This document shows, in pieces, positions 1-7,899 of a DNA stretch of 23,405 nt. The translations under genes and the position numbers were made by a program. Positions within the stretch are counted from its first letter, which is position 1. Every line of letters begins with the position of its first letter. Source of the DNA: an uncultured Clostridia bacterium (GTDB lineage: Bacteria > Bacillota > Clostridia > Christensenellales > Borkfalkiaceae); the NCBI GenBank assembly GCA_934247855.1, contig CAKQKA010000013.1:1-23405 (forward strand), read 5' to 3'. The notes under the pieces are model-generated. The model was not told the DNA's origin and made no database searches. It saw nothing but the letters and a program-made list of their open reading frames with translations.

Positions 1-86
1 CACATATTTTATCTGCGATTTTGCCTTTTTAGTATTTTTTCACCCGCTTGGCTGTTAACCGAAAACTTATTTTAGCTTTTTTGTGA

Positions 87-293
87 TCTTTCTCTCTTTT
101 CTCTTTCTTGTGTAACGTTTCATTATTTCAGGTTAAGTTAGTTACTCTGAAAGGCTGGTCGACTGAATTCGATCTTGCTTCACCGGTGCGAAAAAAGATG
201 ATTATAGGGCGGCTTATTGACCGTATTGAAATAGGCAAGGGTTATGATATTACGATTAAAATGAATATGAATTACGAGCAGTTCGTCGGCTGA
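87..293 (+). pseudogene. C-terminal remnant of a large serine recombinase
   Basis: The open frame begins after a stop at 84-86 and ends with TGA at 294-296. The only start-like codon is a TTG at 108 and there is no Shine-Dalgarno site. The last 45 or so residues, with the elements GRLIDRIEIGKGYDITIKMN and NYEQF, resemble the extreme C-terminus of large serine recombinases (TnpX/transposon-resolvase type), where a conserved LIDRIE.G..Y.I.I segment precedes the stop. The catalytic resolvase domain and zinc-ribbon region are absent, so this is a decayed fragment and not a working gene. It could continue left of the window in another frame. The family call rests on recalled motif similarity only. 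If right, it marks old mobile-element activity at the left edge of the locus. Confidence 0.5.
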
Positions 294-302
294 CGGCAAA
301 AG

Positions 303-337
303 AAAAAGCAGGTTCTTTGGTGAATCTGCTTTTTGTT
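303..337 (+). terminator. intrinsic terminator after the recombinase remnant
   Basis: AAAAAGCAG (303-311) pairs with CTGCTTTTT (326-334). The stem extends inward by four more pairs, including one G-U, around a six-base loop. The T-run on one side and the A-run on the other would let it work in either direction. It lies 7 bases past the stop of the recombinase fragment. Confidence 0.7.
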
Positions 338-502
338 AAAAAAAGTGTTCAATGTAAAAAGAAAATACTTTCTTTTTAAAGGCTTTATAGTTTTTTATGT
401 AAAGAAAGCTGAGTGAATTAAACTTTTAAAAATGGGCGTCTCGCAGCCTGTGTATTTTATATATTTTATTGTTTAATTTTAAAATATTTCGAAATAAAAA
501 GT

Positions 503-1537
503 TTATTCCGTCAGCGGGATTGTTTTGCTTTGGAGCGTTTGGTTTTCGGTTATGTTCTCGTAAAGCATTTTTGCAGCTTCGTAGCCTATTCTATAGTCGT
601 CTTGCAAAATTGTTTTTGGGATATAGCCGATCGCCTCGCAGAAGTCGTTGCCGTCCTCGCCGATGGAAACAATTTCGTAATCGACGTTTATTTGTTTGTT
701 CAGTTCGGTCATTACGCGGTAGAGGGTGTAAATCGCTTCGCCGTTGCATACGATTCCGCTTATGTCGCTGTTCTTTGCGAAAAACGCTTTGATTGTGTGA
801 TAGAAATCGTCCCTGATGATCAGATTGTATTTTTTTGCGTTTCCGCTGTCGGTTACGCCTTTGTTAAACCCTTCTATACGTTTTTTTACCGAAGAAACCA
901 TATCGTCAACCGAAATAAGGCAAACGCTCTTATGCTTTTGCGTAAGATACACCGCGGCGTCGTATCCGATTTTAAAATGATCCGAACTCACGCACGGAAA
1001 ATTCAATCCGAATAAATATCTGTCAACTAAAATAGTGGGAAATTTGTTAAGCGCAAGCGAAAGTATTCCGTTATTATAATTATCCTCGTCGGCGGGCATT
1101 ATTATAATGCCTTTACAGCCGATTTTTTTTGCGAGAAAAATCGCTTGTTCTTCGTTAACAACGCTGTTGTATGTGCAAAATTGCGCTATTCCGATATTTT
1201 TGCTTGTAGCAAAGTCGAATACGCCTTTGGAGATTCCGCGCGGGAATCTCGTGTTGAAATCGGGTGCGATAAAGGCAAACAAATCATTCTGAGTGCCCGT
1301 TATCGTCCTGAAATTTTTATTAAGATTTTTGACGGGGAAACTGCCTTTCCCTTTGATTTTGAATATTTCGCCTTTCTTTTCGAGTTCGTCCAAAGCCCTG
1401 CGAACCGAAACTCTGCTTGCGTTCAGTTTTATTGCAAGTTGATTCTCGCTCGGGAGCATGTAATCGGGATTGTCTTTGTTAAGTTCGATAAGATCGCGCA
1501 GGTGCGCTTCTATTAACGTAAAAAGTTTTTCTTTCAT
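503..1537 (-). CDS. GntR-family repressor with LacI-type sugar-binding domain
   Basis: This protein of about 344 residues is likely the local repressor of the divergent 20-kb operon. Residues 1-70 form a GntR winged helix: LPSENQLA, then SRVSVRRALDELEKKG and a wing ending KGKGSFPV. From about residue 85 to the end it matches the LacI/periplasmic-binding type I effector domain, with FAFIAPDF opening the first strand, GIIIMPAD, LVDRY and SSDHFKIGYDAA. This architecture is that of AraR-like regulators, whose ligand is usually a mono- or oligosaccharide. I prefer the ATG at 1537, which has GGTG six bases upstream; a GTG at 1546 would add three residues. It has its own divergent promoter (1561-1589), immediately next to a 12-bp inverted repeat, so autoregulation is likely. 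The ligand cannot be read from the sequence; a mannose-derived sugar is an inference from the neighbours. Confidence 0.88.
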   Translation of the reverse strand: MKEKLFTLIEAHLRDLIELNKDNPDYMLPSENQLAIKLNASRVSVRRALDELEKKGEIFKIKGKGSFPVKNLNKNFRTITGTQNDLFAFIAPDFNTRFPRGISKGVFDFATSKNIGIAQFCTYNSVVNEEQAIFLAKKIGCKGIIIMPADEDNYNNGILSLALNKFPTILVDRYLFGLNFPCVSSDHFKIGYDAAVYLTQKHKSVCLISVDDMVSSVKKRIEGFNKGVTDSGNAKKYNLIIRDDFYHTIKAFFAKNSDISGIVCNGEAIYTLYRVMTELNKQINVDYEIVSIGEDGNDFCEAIGYIPKTILQDDYRIGYEAAKMLYENITENQTLQSKTIPLTE

Positions 1538-1560
1538 GTAAAGCACCGATTTTTTTCTTT

Positions 1561-1589
1561 ATTTTATCACGAAAAACACGATATGTCAA
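1561..1589 (-). promoter_or_regulatory. promoter of the GntR/LacI-type regulator
   Basis: Read leftward, TTGACA (1589-1584) is followed after exactly 17 bases by TAAAAT (1566-1561). Transcription would start near 1554 and give a leader of under 20 bases before the ATG at 1537. The -35 box directly abuts the inverted repeat at 1590-1628. Confidence 0.75.
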
Positions 1590-1628
1590 CTTGTATTATT
1601 TATTTTGTCAAAATTAAAATAATACAAG
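1590..1628. promoter_or_regulatory. inverted-repeat operator candidate
   Basis: CTTGTATTATTT (1590-1601) and AAATAATACAAG (1617-1628) are a perfect 12-bp inverted repeat with a 15-bp spacer. The outer 9 bp, CTTGTATTA / TAATACAAG, recurs as direct half-sites at 1732-1749, which makes this a strong candidate binding site for the adjacent GntR/LacI-type regulator. It abuts the -35 box of the regulator promoter and lies about 50 bp upstream of the operon -35 box. Confidence 0.65.
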
Positions 1629-1676
1629 CACTACAGGAATTTGAACGCTATTCAACATTATTTTTTGACATTCATA

Positions 1677-1705
1677 TTGACACATATTCGCTAAGGCTGT
1701 ATAAT
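1677..1705 (+). promoter_or_regulatory. promoter of the 20-kb glycan operon
   Basis: TTGACA (1677-1682), a 17-base spacer and TATAAT (1700-1705) match the sigma-A consensus perfectly. A second TTGACA lies at 1665-1670 but is too far from the -10 box. The start point would be near 1712, leaving a leader of about 50 bases. A promoter this strong implies tight repression, consistent with the half-sites on both sides. Confidence 0.85.
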
Positions 1706-1731
1706 TTAGCCAGATATTCAAAAAATGAATT

Positions 1732-1749
1732 TAATACAACTAATACAAG
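1732..1749 (+). promoter_or_regulatory. tandem operator half-sites in the operon leader
   Basis: TAATACAAC (1732-1740) and TAATACAAG (1741-1749) are two directly repeated 9-mers identical or nearly identical to the arms of the upstream inverted repeat. They lie about 20-38 bases past the predicted start point and just before the CGGAG ribosome site (1751-1755) of the first gene. A bound repressor here would block elongation, and could loop to the site at 1590-1628. Confidence 0.55.
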
Positions 1750-1761
1750 ACGGAGTATTTT

Positions 1762-2775
1762 ATGAGTAAAAAAAGAGTGGCTGTCATAGGTTGCGGACGA
1801 ATATCGGTTATGCATTTTTATGCGTTAACCCTTGAACCGCGCGTTGAACTTGTCGCTTGCTGCGATATAGTAAGGGAGCGTGCCGTGACCGCCTGCGAAA
1901 AATACGGCGGCAAACCTTATACCGATTACAAAAAGATGATAGCCGAAGAAAGATTGGACGCGGTGCACGTTTGTTTGCCGCATTATCTGCACACCGTCGT
2001 ATCGCGTTATGCGCTTGAAAACGGCGTTAACGTGCTTTGCGAAAAGCCTATGTCGATAGATTATAACTCGGCGAAAGAAACGGTTAAACTTGCCGAGAAA
2101 AAGGGACTTTTATACGGAATAGTGTTTCAGTGTCGTTTTAACGAATCTTTTAAGTTTGTAAAAAATGCCGTAGAAAACGGTACGCTCGGAAAGGTAAAAA
2201 TGGCAAAATCCGTTTTGACTTGGGCGCGCTCCGACGATTATTATAAAAGTTCCGATTGGAAAGGAACGTGGGATAAAGAGGGCGGCGGAGTGGTTATAGA
2301 TCAGGCGATACACTCGATCGATATGGTAAATAATCTGATCGGCGACGACGCGGAAAGCGTGCAATGCTCTATGTTTAACAGAAATCACCGGGCGATCAAA
2401 GTCGAAGATACCGCCGAAGGTTTGATAACATATAAAAACGGTGCAAAGTACTCATTCTATTGCATGAACAATTTTATAGTCGACGATCCGATCGAAATTA
2501 CCGTTATATGCGAAAAAGGTAAAGCCGTTTTTGATTACGATAAAGCTCGTATTGAGTACGACGACGGAAGAATCGAAACGGTTACGGACGAAAGCGAAGA
2601 TCGCTCTTTTGCGGAGGGCAAAAATTATTGGGGTATGAAGCACGTAAATCAGGTGTCTGATTTTTACAATGCGCTTATAGACGGTGCAAAGCTCAAAATC
2701 AGCGGAAAAGACGCGCTGAAAACTCAAAAAATCGTATGCGAAATTTACAACGCAGGCAAGAAATATTTAGTTTAG
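1762..2775 (+). CDS. Gfo/Idh/MocA-family NAD(P)-dependent oxidoreductase
   Basis: This 337-residue cytoplasmic dehydrogenase belongs to the Gfo/Idh/MocA family, whose members oxidise or reduce a hydroxyl of a sugar, inositol or glycoside. The N-terminal Rossmann fold starts with VAVIGCGRIS (residues 6-15). The signature CEKP lies at 93-96 with the conserved Lys95. The C-terminal domain has GGGVVIDQAIHSID at 174-187, giving the usual Lys95, Asp180 and His184 catalytic set. Length is normal for the family. The start is set by CGGAG six bases upstream. It is the first gene of the operon, 12 bases before the isomerase. The substrate cannot be assigned; a hexose, a ketohexose or the C3 hydroxyl of a glycoside are all possible. 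Confidence 0.9.
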   Translation: MSKKRVAVIGCGRISVMHFYALTLEPRVELVACCDIVRERAVTACEKYGGKPYTDYKKMIAEERLDAVHVCLPHYLHTVVSRYALENGVNVLCEKPMSIDYNSAKETVKLAEKKGLLYGIVFQCRFNESFKFVKNAVENGTLGKVKMAKSVLTWARSDDYYKSSDWKGTWDKEGGGVVIDQAIHSIDMVNNLIGDDAESVQCSMFNRNHRAIKVEDTAEGLITYKNGAKYSFYCMNNFIVDDPIEITVICEKGKAVFDYDKARIEYDDGRIETVTDESEDRSFAEGKNYWGMKHVNQVSDFYNALIDGAKLKISGKDALKTQKIVCEIYNAGKKYLV

Positions 2776-2787
2776 GGAGAAAAAAAC

Positions 2788-3615
2788 ATGAAACTCGGAA
2801 CAATGGTTGCTTTAGACGCAAACGTCGAACAAAGCATATTTAATCTGAAAAAATACGATTTTAACACCTGTCAGCTATGCTGTTGGGATATGCAGGCGTA
2901 TACGGACGAAAATGCCGAAAAAATAAAAAAAGCCGTTGCTGCCGCAAATGTGGAAATAACCGCGGTGTGGTGCGGGTGGGTAACTCCGCCGTGCGTGTGG
3001 GATTTTATCGACGGACCGAACACGATAGGCATCGTGCCCGAAGCATATCGCGCTTTGCGCATAGAAAACCTTAAAAACGGGGCGGCGTTTGCCGAAAAAC
3101 TCGGCGTTGATAAAATAGCCACGCATATGGGTTTTCTTCCCGAAAATTGCAATACGGACGAATTCCGCGCGATTGTCGCGGCGATAAGAGATCTGGCTGA
3201 TTACTGCGACAAAAAAGGCATAACACTGCTGTTTGAAACGGGGCAGGAAACGCCCGTCACCTTGATGCGGACAATAAAAGCCGTGGGGCTCGATAACCTC
3301 GGAATAAACCTCGATCCCGCAAATCTGATTTTGTACGGAAAGGGCAATCCTTGCGACGCCGTGGGCATTTTCGGTAAATATATCAAGGGTATTCACGCAA
3401 AGGACGGCAATTATCCTACCGATTTTTCAAAACTCGGCGAAGAAAAAAGAATAGGAGACGGGCAGGTTAATTTCCCGCTGCTTGTAAAGAAACTGAAAGA
3501 AGTCGGGTACGACGGCGCGATAACTATCGAAAGAGAAATCAGCGGCGAGCAGCAAACAAAAGACATTTTGTACGCGAAAAAATATCTGGAGAATTTATTG
3601 TATGAAAAAAATTAA
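2788..3615 (+). CDS. sugar phosphate isomerase/epimerase-like TIM barrel protein
   Basis: This 275-residue protein is of the xylose isomerase-like TIM-barrel (AP endonuclease 2) superfamily, which includes IolE, IolI, tagatose 3-epimerases and the lyase subunits of 3-keto-glycoside cleavage systems. The expected divalent-metal ligands are visible: Glu150 (LLFETG), Asp176 (NLDPAN), His203 (GIHAKD) and Glu248 (TIERE). No signal peptide is present, so it is cytoplasmic. AGGGAG sits before the ATG. The stop codon lies inside the next gene (14-base overlap), which implies translational coupling with the second oxidoreductase. Sandwiched between two Gfo/Idh/MocA enzymes, it probably acts on the keto product of one of them (inference). 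Isomerase, epimerase and beta-eliminase activities cannot be told apart here. Confidence 0.85.
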   Translation: MKLGTMVALDANVEQSIFNLKKYDFNTCQLCCWDMQAYTDENAEKIKKAVAAANVEITAVWCGWVTPPCVWDFIDGPNTIGIVPEAYRALRIENLKNGAAFAEKLGVDKIATHMGFLPENCNTDEFRAIVAAIRDLADYCDKKGITLLFETGQETPVTLMRTIKAVGLDNLGINLDPANLILYGKGNPCDAVGIFGKYIKGIHAKDGNYPTDFSKLGEEKRIGDGQVNFPLLVKKLKEVGYDGAITIEREISGEQQTKDILYAKKYLENLLYEKN

Positions 3616-4576
3616 AGTTGCCCTTGCGGGAATAGGCGGAATGGGCAACGTTCATTTCAACTGTTATAAAAAAATAAAAAACGCGGAACTCGTTGCCGTT
3701 TGCGACGTAAGAAAAGATTTTGCGCTCGAGCGCGTCGGTTCGGCGTGCCCCGTGTATACCGATATAGACGAGATGCTTAAAAACGAAGAAATTGACGTTG
3801 TAGATATATGCACGCCGAGTTATTTGCATGCGGAAATGGCGGTTGAGTGCCTTAACAAGGGTTTGAACGTGCTTTGCGAAAAGCCGATGACGCTGACTTG
3901 CCGGGACGCCGAAAAAGTGCTTGCGGCAGCCGAAAACAGCGGTAAAAAGTTTATGGTTGCGCACGTCGTAAGGTTTATGCCGCAGTATGCGTTTTTGAAA
4001 AAAGTAACAGACGAGGGTAAACTCGGCAAACTGATTTCGCTAGATATGCGAAGATTATCGTCCGTTCCGCGCTGGAGCTGGGAAAACTGGATGCAGGACG
4101 AGCAGAAAAGCGGCGGCGTATGCCTCGATTTATCGGTGCACGATATCGATTTCGTGCAGTCTGTACTCGGCATGCCCGAACGTGTTTCGGCAAGTTATCG
4201 CCCGCTTAAAAACGACAGCAGTTTCATAAAGTCAACGCTTTATTACGGAGAAACGGCGGTTTCGGTTCAAGCCGCATGGTACAACGCGGAAATACCGTTT
4301 ACCGCGGATTTTCTCGCGGTGTTCGATAACGGTTTTGTCGAATTTAAGGACGGAAAACTCTTTATGTGCGATAAAGAAATTCCGCTTGACGGCGACGGCT
4401 CGGGCGATTTCGACAGCGGAATCAACGTCAAGGGCGGCGACGCGTACGAGAATGAAATATCGTATTTTATCGATTGCGTGATAAACGACAAAAAACCGCT
4501 TTTCGTCATGCCCGAAAGTTCGGCAAACAGCATAACGCTTGCAAGCAAAATAATTGCCGAAGCGGTAAAAATATAA
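3602..4576 (+). CDS. second Gfo/Idh/MocA-family oxidoreductase
   Basis: This 324-residue paralogue of the gene at 1762 has a Rossmann start VALAGIGGMGNVH (residues 6-18), CEKP at 92-95 (Lys94) and GGVCLDLSVHDID at 171-183, giving Asp176 and His180 as the likely catalytic partners. The two proteins are clearly divergent outside these motifs, so they probably act on different substrates or in opposite directions, not as a recent duplication. The ATG lies within the 3' end of the isomerase gene, with GGAG 11 bases upstream. It closes the three-gene metabolic block; a 65-base gap with a hairpin follows before the transporter genes. Confidence 0.9.
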   Translation: MKKIKVALAGIGGMGNVHFNCYKKIKNAELVAVCDVRKDFALERVGSACPVYTDIDEMLKNEEIDVVDICTPSYLHAEMAVECLNKGLNVLCEKPMTLTCRDAEKVLAAAENSGKKFMVAHVVRFMPQYAFLKKVTDEGKLGKLISLDMRRLSSVPRWSWENWMQDEQKSGGVCLDLSVHDIDFVQSVLGMPERVSASYRPLKNDSSFIKSTLYYGETAVSVQAAWYNAEIPFTADFLAVFDNGFVEFKDGKLFMCDKEIPLDGDGSGDFDSGINVKGGDAYENEISYFIDCVINDKKPLFVMPESSANSITLASKIIAEAVKI

Positions 4577-4585
4577 CGCGTTTAG

Positions 4586-4621
4586 CCACAGATGACCGAG
4601 TTGGAACGCAGTCTCCTGTGG
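4586..4621 (+). other. intercistronic hairpin between metabolic and transport genes
   Basis: CCACAG (4586-4591) pairs with CTGTGG (4616-4621), and GAC (4594-4596) pairs with GTC (4611-4613) inside, forming an interrupted stem. No T-run follows, so it is unlikely to stop transcription by itself. It may be a processing or stability element that sets different mRNA levels for the two blocks. Confidence 0.4.
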
Positions 4622-4641
4622 TTACACAATACGGAGAATAA

Positions 4642-5535
4642 ATGAACGGAAAAGAAAAATTAAAAAGATTTCGCATAAAGCACAGGGACGCATTGCTTGC
4701 GTTCGCTTTGCTTGCTATTCCTATCGGGTGGTGGCTTCTTATAAGCGGGTATCCGACCGGGTTCGGGCTGGTTCTCGGTTTTCTTGACTGGAAGAGCATA
4801 AACGCTACGCCGAAATTAACGCTTGATAATTTCAAGGTGTTTTTTACAAACTCGTTTTATTACTCGTCCTTATTCAAAACCGTGCTTATCGGCGGGCTTA
4901 GTTTTGTCGCAACAACGCTTATAGGATTGCTGTTCGCGCTCGTGCTGAATAAAATCAAAGTTTTCAGGAGCATTTTTCAGGCAATATGGTATATACCCGT
5001 GGTTTTATCCACCGTCGCCACGACGCAAATATTCAACATATTTCTCGATACCTACGACGGCGTTATAAACCAGATGCTCATTCGTGCGGGTAAAGAGATA
5101 ATCGTTTGGGAACTATCCGTGCCATGGTCTATCGCATGGATAGTGATTTACTCGGTATGGAAGGGCTTGGGCGGTTCGGTATTGTTATGGCTCAGCGCGT
5201 TGCTCAGTGTAGACGGCTCGCTTAAAGAGGCGGCTAAGATCGACGGCGCAACGCCTTGGAAAGAGTTTATATATGTAACCATTCCGCAGATGAAGCCGAT
5301 TATTCTCTATATACTGATCAACGGCTTTATCGGCGCGATGCAGATATACGAGCAGGTTTTGTTTATAACAAACGGCGGACCGTACGGGCAGACCGAAGTG
5401 CTGGCGTTCAGAATAATGCGCGATTTCTATTGGGAAAACAATTTCGGAATGGCGGGCGCATCGTCGATGGTGATGCTGCTTGTAACGTTCGGTTTTACCG
5501 TCGCGGTATTCAAAACACGCAAGGAAAAGGAGTAA
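4642..5535 (+). CDS. sugar ABC transporter permease, MalF/UgpA type
   Basis: This 297-residue integral membrane protein is one of two permeases of a CUT1-type carbohydrate importer. About six hydrophobic segments are visible: near 17-35, 80-103, 113-132, 160-190, 216-236 and 270-290. The cytoplasmic EAA loop that docks the ATPase is intact at 196-219 (EAAKIDGA followed by IPQMKP). The ATG has GGAG six bases upstream. The partner permease begins three bases after the stop. No ATP-binding subunit is encoded in the window; in Gram-positive bacteria such importers commonly use a shared MsmX/MsiK-like ATPase. Cargo, by context, would be mannose-containing oligosaccharides (inference). Confidence 0.93.
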   Translation: MNGKEKLKRFRIKHRDALLAFALLAIPIGWWLLISGYPTGFGLVLGFLDWKSINATPKLTLDNFKVFFTNSFYYSSLFKTVLIGGLSFVATTLIGLLFALVLNKIKVFRSIFQAIWYIPVVLSTVATTQIFNIFLDTYDGVINQMLIRAGKEIIVWELSVPWSIAWIVIYSVWKGLGGSVLLWLSALLSVDGSLKEAAKIDGATPWKEFIYVTIPQMKPIILYILINGFIGAMQIYEQVLFITNGGPYGQTEVLAFRIMRDFYWENNFGMAGASSMVMLLVTFGFTVAVFKTRKEKE

Positions 5536-5538
5536 GCG

Positions 5539-6465
5539 ATGCAGCAATCTGTTATAAATAAAAACGCAATGCGCGTAAGACCTAAGAGTTTTTACGTCAA
5601 AAGAATAAAAAAAATAATTTTATATACTTTCGCGGTGGCGGTAAGCGCTGTAATGATTTATCCGCTCGTATTTATGGCTATGGCGGGATTTTTTACCGCA
5701 AAGGAATACTATTCGACGGCGTTAACGCTCTTTCCCATACCGAAAGATCCGACATGGAAAAACTATCTCGCGTTGTTCGACGCCGTCGAATACCCGATGA
5801 TGGGAACGTATTTTCTCAATTCGTTTGTTCGCACGGTTTATATTTCCGTAATGACGCTTGTTACTACGCTGATTTGCGGCTATGTGTTCGCGCGGCTTAA
5901 ATTCAAAGGCAAAGACACGCTGTTTCTCGCACTGCTCCTTACGTCTATGCTCCCGGGGACGATCACGCTTGTTCCCACTTATCTGATGTATGCGAATTTC
6001 CCGTTGGCGGGAGGGCGGAGTATTCTCGACACATGGTCGGTATACCTGATAGGCGGACCTGCGATAAACGTTATGGCAACGTTCGTTACAAGGCAGTATA
6101 TAGAAAACGTGCCCGTTGCGCTTGACGAAAGCGCGCGAATGGACGGCGCGAACGTTTTTGTGATAATGTTCGGCATAATTTTGCCGGTTGCAAAACCCAT
6201 ACTTATTTATGTTCTCGTTACTACCGCCATAACGGTATGGAACGATTGGTCCACTTCGTTCTTTTTCACTTCGAGCGAAATGCTGCGGCTTTTGCCGTCG
6301 GCGATAACGGTTCTGAGCATGGAAGCCAACACAGGGTTATCGATTCCCGATTACCCGATGATGATAACGCTCGGTTTGCTCACGACCATACCCGCGTTGC
6401 TTTTGTATATATTTTTCCAGAGATATTTTGTCGAAAGCATCGCTTATGTAGGAATTAAAGATTAA
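5539..6465 (+). CDS. sugar ABC transporter permease, MalG/UgpE type
   Basis: This 308-residue membrane protein is the second permease of the importer. A basic cytoplasmic N-terminus precedes a first membrane segment at about 26-50, with further segments near 98-118, 128-150, 168-185, 205-232 and 275-297. The EAA-type loop reads ESARMDGANV followed by LPVAKP at about 197-220, with the conserved glycine. AAGGAG at the end of the previous gene is its ribosome site, with three bases between stop and start. It ends 24 bases before the solute-binding protein, completing a permease-permease-binding protein order. Regulated with the whole operon as far as can be seen. Confidence 0.93.
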   Translation: MQQSVINKNAMRVRPKSFYVKRIKKIILYTFAVAVSAVMIYPLVFMAMAGFFTAKEYYSTALTLFPIPKDPTWKNYLALFDAVEYPMMGTYFLNSFVRTVYISVMTLVTTLICGYVFARLKFKGKDTLFLALLLTSMLPGTITLVPTYLMYANFPLAGGRSILDTWSVYLIGGPAINVMATFVTRQYIENVPVALDESARMDGANVFVIMFGIILPVAKPILIYVLVTTAITVWNDWSTSFFFTSSEMLRLLPSAITVLSMEANTGLSIPDYPMMITLGLLTTIPALLLYIFFQRYFVESIAYVGIKD

Positions 6466-6489
6466 AAAACCGAAAATCGGGAGGATGAT

Positions 6490-7890
6490 ATGAAAAAATT
6501 ATTAACATTAGCACTTGCTGCGGTATTGGCTTTCGGTCTTTTCGCCTGCGGTACGACGAACGATTCGTCGTCCGTGGACTTTGACGACGGAACGCCCATC
6601 GAAGATTTGCGCGGTAACGAAAGAGTCGTGCGTATTTTGTGCGACGATTCGCTCAATATCGGCGCGGGCTACAGCGACGTAGTTCTTAAAAATCGTTCGG
6701 CGATTTTATCGAAGAGCGACTCGGGCGACGTAGGTAAAACGTCGTATCGGTTTACCAAAGCCGTTCATAACTACAACGTCGTGAACAACGGTATAAGGCT
6801 TAACTACCTTGACTGGGGTTGGGATTACGAGCTTACGCAAAAGCTGACAAACGCTTTCATGTCGGGCGGTAAAGGCGAATCGCCCGAAGTTATTTTAGGC
6901 GAATCTCAGATGATCGGGTATATGGAACAGGGTTTGTTGAAACCTTTCCCCGACGAACTTGCCGCTTTCGTTCGCGAAAAAATGCTGCCCGCTACCTATA
7001 AAGCTCTTGAAAAAGACGGCAAAATTTACGGCGTTGCGGCAAACCCGTCCTGCTTGCAGTTAATCTACAACAAGGCTGTTTTGAGGGCGTGCGGCGTGTC
7101 CGAAACCGTCATCGAAAACGGCGTTTCCACATGGGATGAATTCATCTCCGTTTGTCAGACGGTTAAAGCGAACGGCAAGGGCAGATATTACGCGGGCGGA
7201 ATATATTCGGGTTCATCTACGGGCGGATATATGCGTATCGCTCCATTTATGATTCAGGCGGGCGGCGGTTATACCGATGCCGACGGCAAACCTTATTTCG
7301 ACAGCGAAGGCAACGTTCGCGCGCTTGAAATGCTCCGTCAGATCGGCGCGTGCAACCCGACGGGCGGTCTTTCGAGCAGCAGCGAAGCGACTATGATAAA
7401 TCAGTTCACGCGCGGCAGATACGCCTTTATGGTAGACGGCAGCTGGCGTGTTAAAATGAGTAACGAAACGGGGCTTGACGTAGGATATTGCAAACTGCCT
7501 TCGCCCGACGGCAAAACCGACGTTACTCTTGCGGTAGGGCTTGGTTATCTTGCCGTTCCCAATTATGTAAGCGACCCGACCGACGCTTTTGCCGTTATTA
7601 AAAGTTATATTTCCGACGAAGCGCAGTCGGTTCTTGCCGACGCCGACCTCCGCCCCGTAGCAAGGCTGGATATAGGCAGCGCGGAAGATTATAAAGATCG
7701 TGCGCCCACGCAGTACGAAGCGTTCAATATTCTGAAGAATTCGCAGTTGTATATCTTGCCGTCGTTCGGAACGAACGAGGCGAAAATATGGCAGGCGTTC
7801 GGCGAGGCTCTCGTAAAAACCACCACCACGAACGAGTCGATATTATCGCTTCTGACGGCGGCTCAGCAGGCGGTGCAGGGTGTTTCCTAA
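6490..7890 (+). CDS. extracellular solute-binding lipoprotein of the sugar importer
   Basis: This 466-residue protein is the substrate-capture subunit of a carbohydrate importer (SBP family 1/8-like). It has a lipoprotein signal, a basic start, a hydrophobic core and a lipobox LFAC with Cys20 as the lipidation site, then an acidic Ser/Asp linker. Typical family features follow: GWDYELTQKLTNAFMSG early, YGVAANPSCLQLIYNK around 180, and the RYAFMVDGSW segment near 310-320. GGGAGG gives a strong ribosome site. The ligand is not readable; the downstream mannosidases suggest alpha-manno-oligosaccharides. It is followed nine bases later by the GxGYxYP lipoprotein, so the two are probably made together and may meet at the membrane surface. 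Confidence 0.92.
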   Translation: MKKLLTLALAAVLAFGLFACGTTNDSSSVDFDDGTPIEDLRGNERVVRILCDDSLNIGAGYSDVVLKNRSAILSKSDSGDVGKTSYRFTKAVHNYNVVNNGIRLNYLDWGWDYELTQKLTNAFMSGGKGESPEVILGESQMIGYMEQGLLKPFPDELAAFVREKMLPATYKALEKDGKIYGVAANPSCLQLIYNKAVLRACGVSETVIENGVSTWDEFISVCQTVKANGKGRYYAGGIYSGSSTGGYMRIAPFMIQAGGGYTDADGKPYFDSEGNVRALEMLRQIGACNPTGGLSSSSEATMINQFTRGRYAFMVDGSWRVKMSNETGLDVGYCKLPSPDGKTDVTLAVGLGYLAVPNYVSDPTDAFAVIKSYISDEAQSVLADADLRPVARLDIGSAEDYKDRAPTQYEAFNILKNSQLYILPSFGTNEAKIWQAFGEALVKTTTTNESILSLLTAAQQAVQGVS

Positions 7891-7899
7891 GGTGAGTTT

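Noticed and set aside
368..408. AT-rich inverted repeat CTTTCTTT / AAAGAAAG near the end of the regulator gene
   Set aside because: An 8-bp A/T-dominated match over a 25-base loop is likely chance, and it is too weak to call the regulator's terminator.
469..1516. Several rightward frames opposite the GntR/LacI-type gene
   Set aside because: They are antisense to a clear conserved protein, lack ribosome sites and have arginine- and cysteine-rich or otherwise non-protein-like composition.
2871..3396. Leftward frames within the isomerase gene
   Set aside because: Shadows of a well-supported gene; no motifs and no ribosome sites.
4586..4621. Hairpin considered as an intrinsic terminator
   Set aside because: No T-run follows the stem and the next gene starts 20 bases later with a good ribosome site.
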